Assembly (NCBI GenBank): GCA_017452335.1
Contig: JAFTMP010000261.1
Coordinates: forward strand, 1-29,499
Length of the DNA: 29,499 nucleotides
DNA from: Clostridia bacterium
GTDB lineage: Bacteria; Bacillota; Clostridia; Oscillospirales; CAG-272
Direction: 5' to 3'
Below the pieces are notes generated by a model. It did not search any database. It had not been told where the DNA came from and saw only the letters and a program-made list of their open reading frames with translations. The stretch's first letter is position 1, and every line of letters starts with the position of its first letter. A program made the position numbers and the translations under genes. This document shows positions 28,975 through 29,499 of this stretch, in pieces.

Positions 28975-29499
28975 ATGAAACGCTCTGCTTCGATTTTCGT
29001 TCTCTCTTTCATCTGCGCTCTTTGCCTGCTGTGTTCAGCTTGCGCCTCTCCATCCGGTTCATCGGATGAAGGAGCGCCAAACACGCCCGATGCGCCCGCA
29101 TCTTCGGCGGAGTTAAGCGAGCAGGAGACTGCCGGTGCCTCACAATCTCCCGAAAAGGAAGAGCCTTATGTTTTTCCCGAGGACGGTGTGTTGAAGCTTT
29201 TGGCAGACGGCAAGGCGCCTTTTACAATTGACGGAAGAAATCCCTCTCTTGAAAATCAGCGCTTGATCGTATTTTTCGACTGCACCTACCGTGATGCAGG
29301 TCTGCAGCTTTCCGAAAATACCGATATTACCTACTCTTTTACAAAAAAAGACGGAACTGTACTGCAAGGCACTGCGCCGCTGGATACCTCCATTGCAGAG
29401 CTGAAAAACGAGTATGGCTACGTGGGTGTGTGTATCAATGTGGGCACGGATTTGGAGAAATATGAAAAAGCAACCTTCGATCTTTCATTTAAAGATGCT
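28975..29499 (+). CDS. Lipoprotein of unknown function (cut by the window end)
   Basis: The first 175 residues of a protein that continues beyond the window. A signal peptide (KRSASIFVLSFICALCLLC) ends in the lipobox CSAC, with the lipidated Cys at residue 23. A low-complexity Ser/Pro/Glu/Ala spacer (about 24-63) separates the anchor from a folded domain that starts around EEPYVFPEDGVLKLL and is beta-rich with repeated Thr and Phe. ATG 28975 has GAAAGGAC 5 bases upstream and a strong promoter. The visible part matches no family I recognise. It may be a solute-binding or surface-attached protein; the missing C-terminus would decide. Confidence 0.82.
   Translation, partial: MKRSASIFVLSFICALCLLCSACASPSGSSDEGAPNTPDAPASSAELSEQETAGASQSPEKEEPYVFPEDGVLKLLADGKAPFTIDGRNPSLENQRLIVFFDCTYRDAGLQLSENTDITYSFTKKDGTVLQGTAPLDTSIAELKNEYGYVGVCINVGTDLEKYEKATFDLSFKDA

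Overview
The window reads as chromosomal DNA of an anaerobic, Gram-positive member of the Clostridia, probably an Oscillospirales/Ruminococcaceae-type gut organism. The evidence is rubrerythrin, a Trp T-box leader, AzlCD, a DUF1700/DUF4097-type envelope pair, lipoproteins with classical lipoboxes, AAGGAG ribosome binding sites, TTGACA-N17-TATAAT promoters and many intrinsic terminators. This placement is inferred from gene content; no rRNA is present.

Layout. 1-2255 is the end of an integrated element: small AT-rich genes and a tyrosine integrase abutting the 3' end of a tRNA-Val(CAC). 2.3-9.6 kb is housekeeping: rubrerythrin and trmB on the minus strand, an envelope-protein pair on the plus strand, a DUF378 protein, an ABC-F ATPase and an XRE/TPR-like regulator. 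9.9-18.0 kb is a carbohydrate locus: a KdsD/GutQ-like SIS isomerase without CBS domains, a ribokinase-family kinase, a large GH172 (DUF2961) lipoprotein, a secreted membrane-anchored discoidin-like protein, a second cytosolic GH172, and a divergent AraC regulator. 18.2-20.3 kb carries azlC-azlD and a PH-domain-like membrane protein that looks broken by a frameshift. 20.7-22.9 kb carries a Nudix hydrolase and a lipid kinase on the minus strand and a divergent lipoprotein. 22.9-24.6 kb is an orphan trpB behind a Trp T-box and a possible 12-codon leader ORF. 24.7-25.0 kb is a tRNA-Leu/tRNA-fMet transcription unit. 25.4-28.9 kb carries a GH36 alpha-galactosidase and a second XRE/TPR-like regulator, and the window ends inside a lipoprotein gene.

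The most interesting biological reading is the 9.9-18.0 kb locus. GH172 enzymes are known to act on alpha-D-fructofuranosides and alpha-D-arabinofuranosides. An outside GH172 and an inside GH172, a ribokinase-like enzyme and a D-arabinose-5-phosphate isomerase homologue would together make a kinase-first route from D-arabinofuranosyl glycans to D-ribulose 5-phosphate. A KDO role for the isomerase is unlikely in a Gram-positive. The most interesting structural signal is a pair of intergenic palindrome islands, at 20.3-20.5 kb and 25.0-25.2 kb. They share the same architecture (a 10-bp closing stem, 3 forward and 4 reverse copies of a short word, mini-hairpins between copies) but use different words, GTGATATT in one and GTGAAAT in the other.
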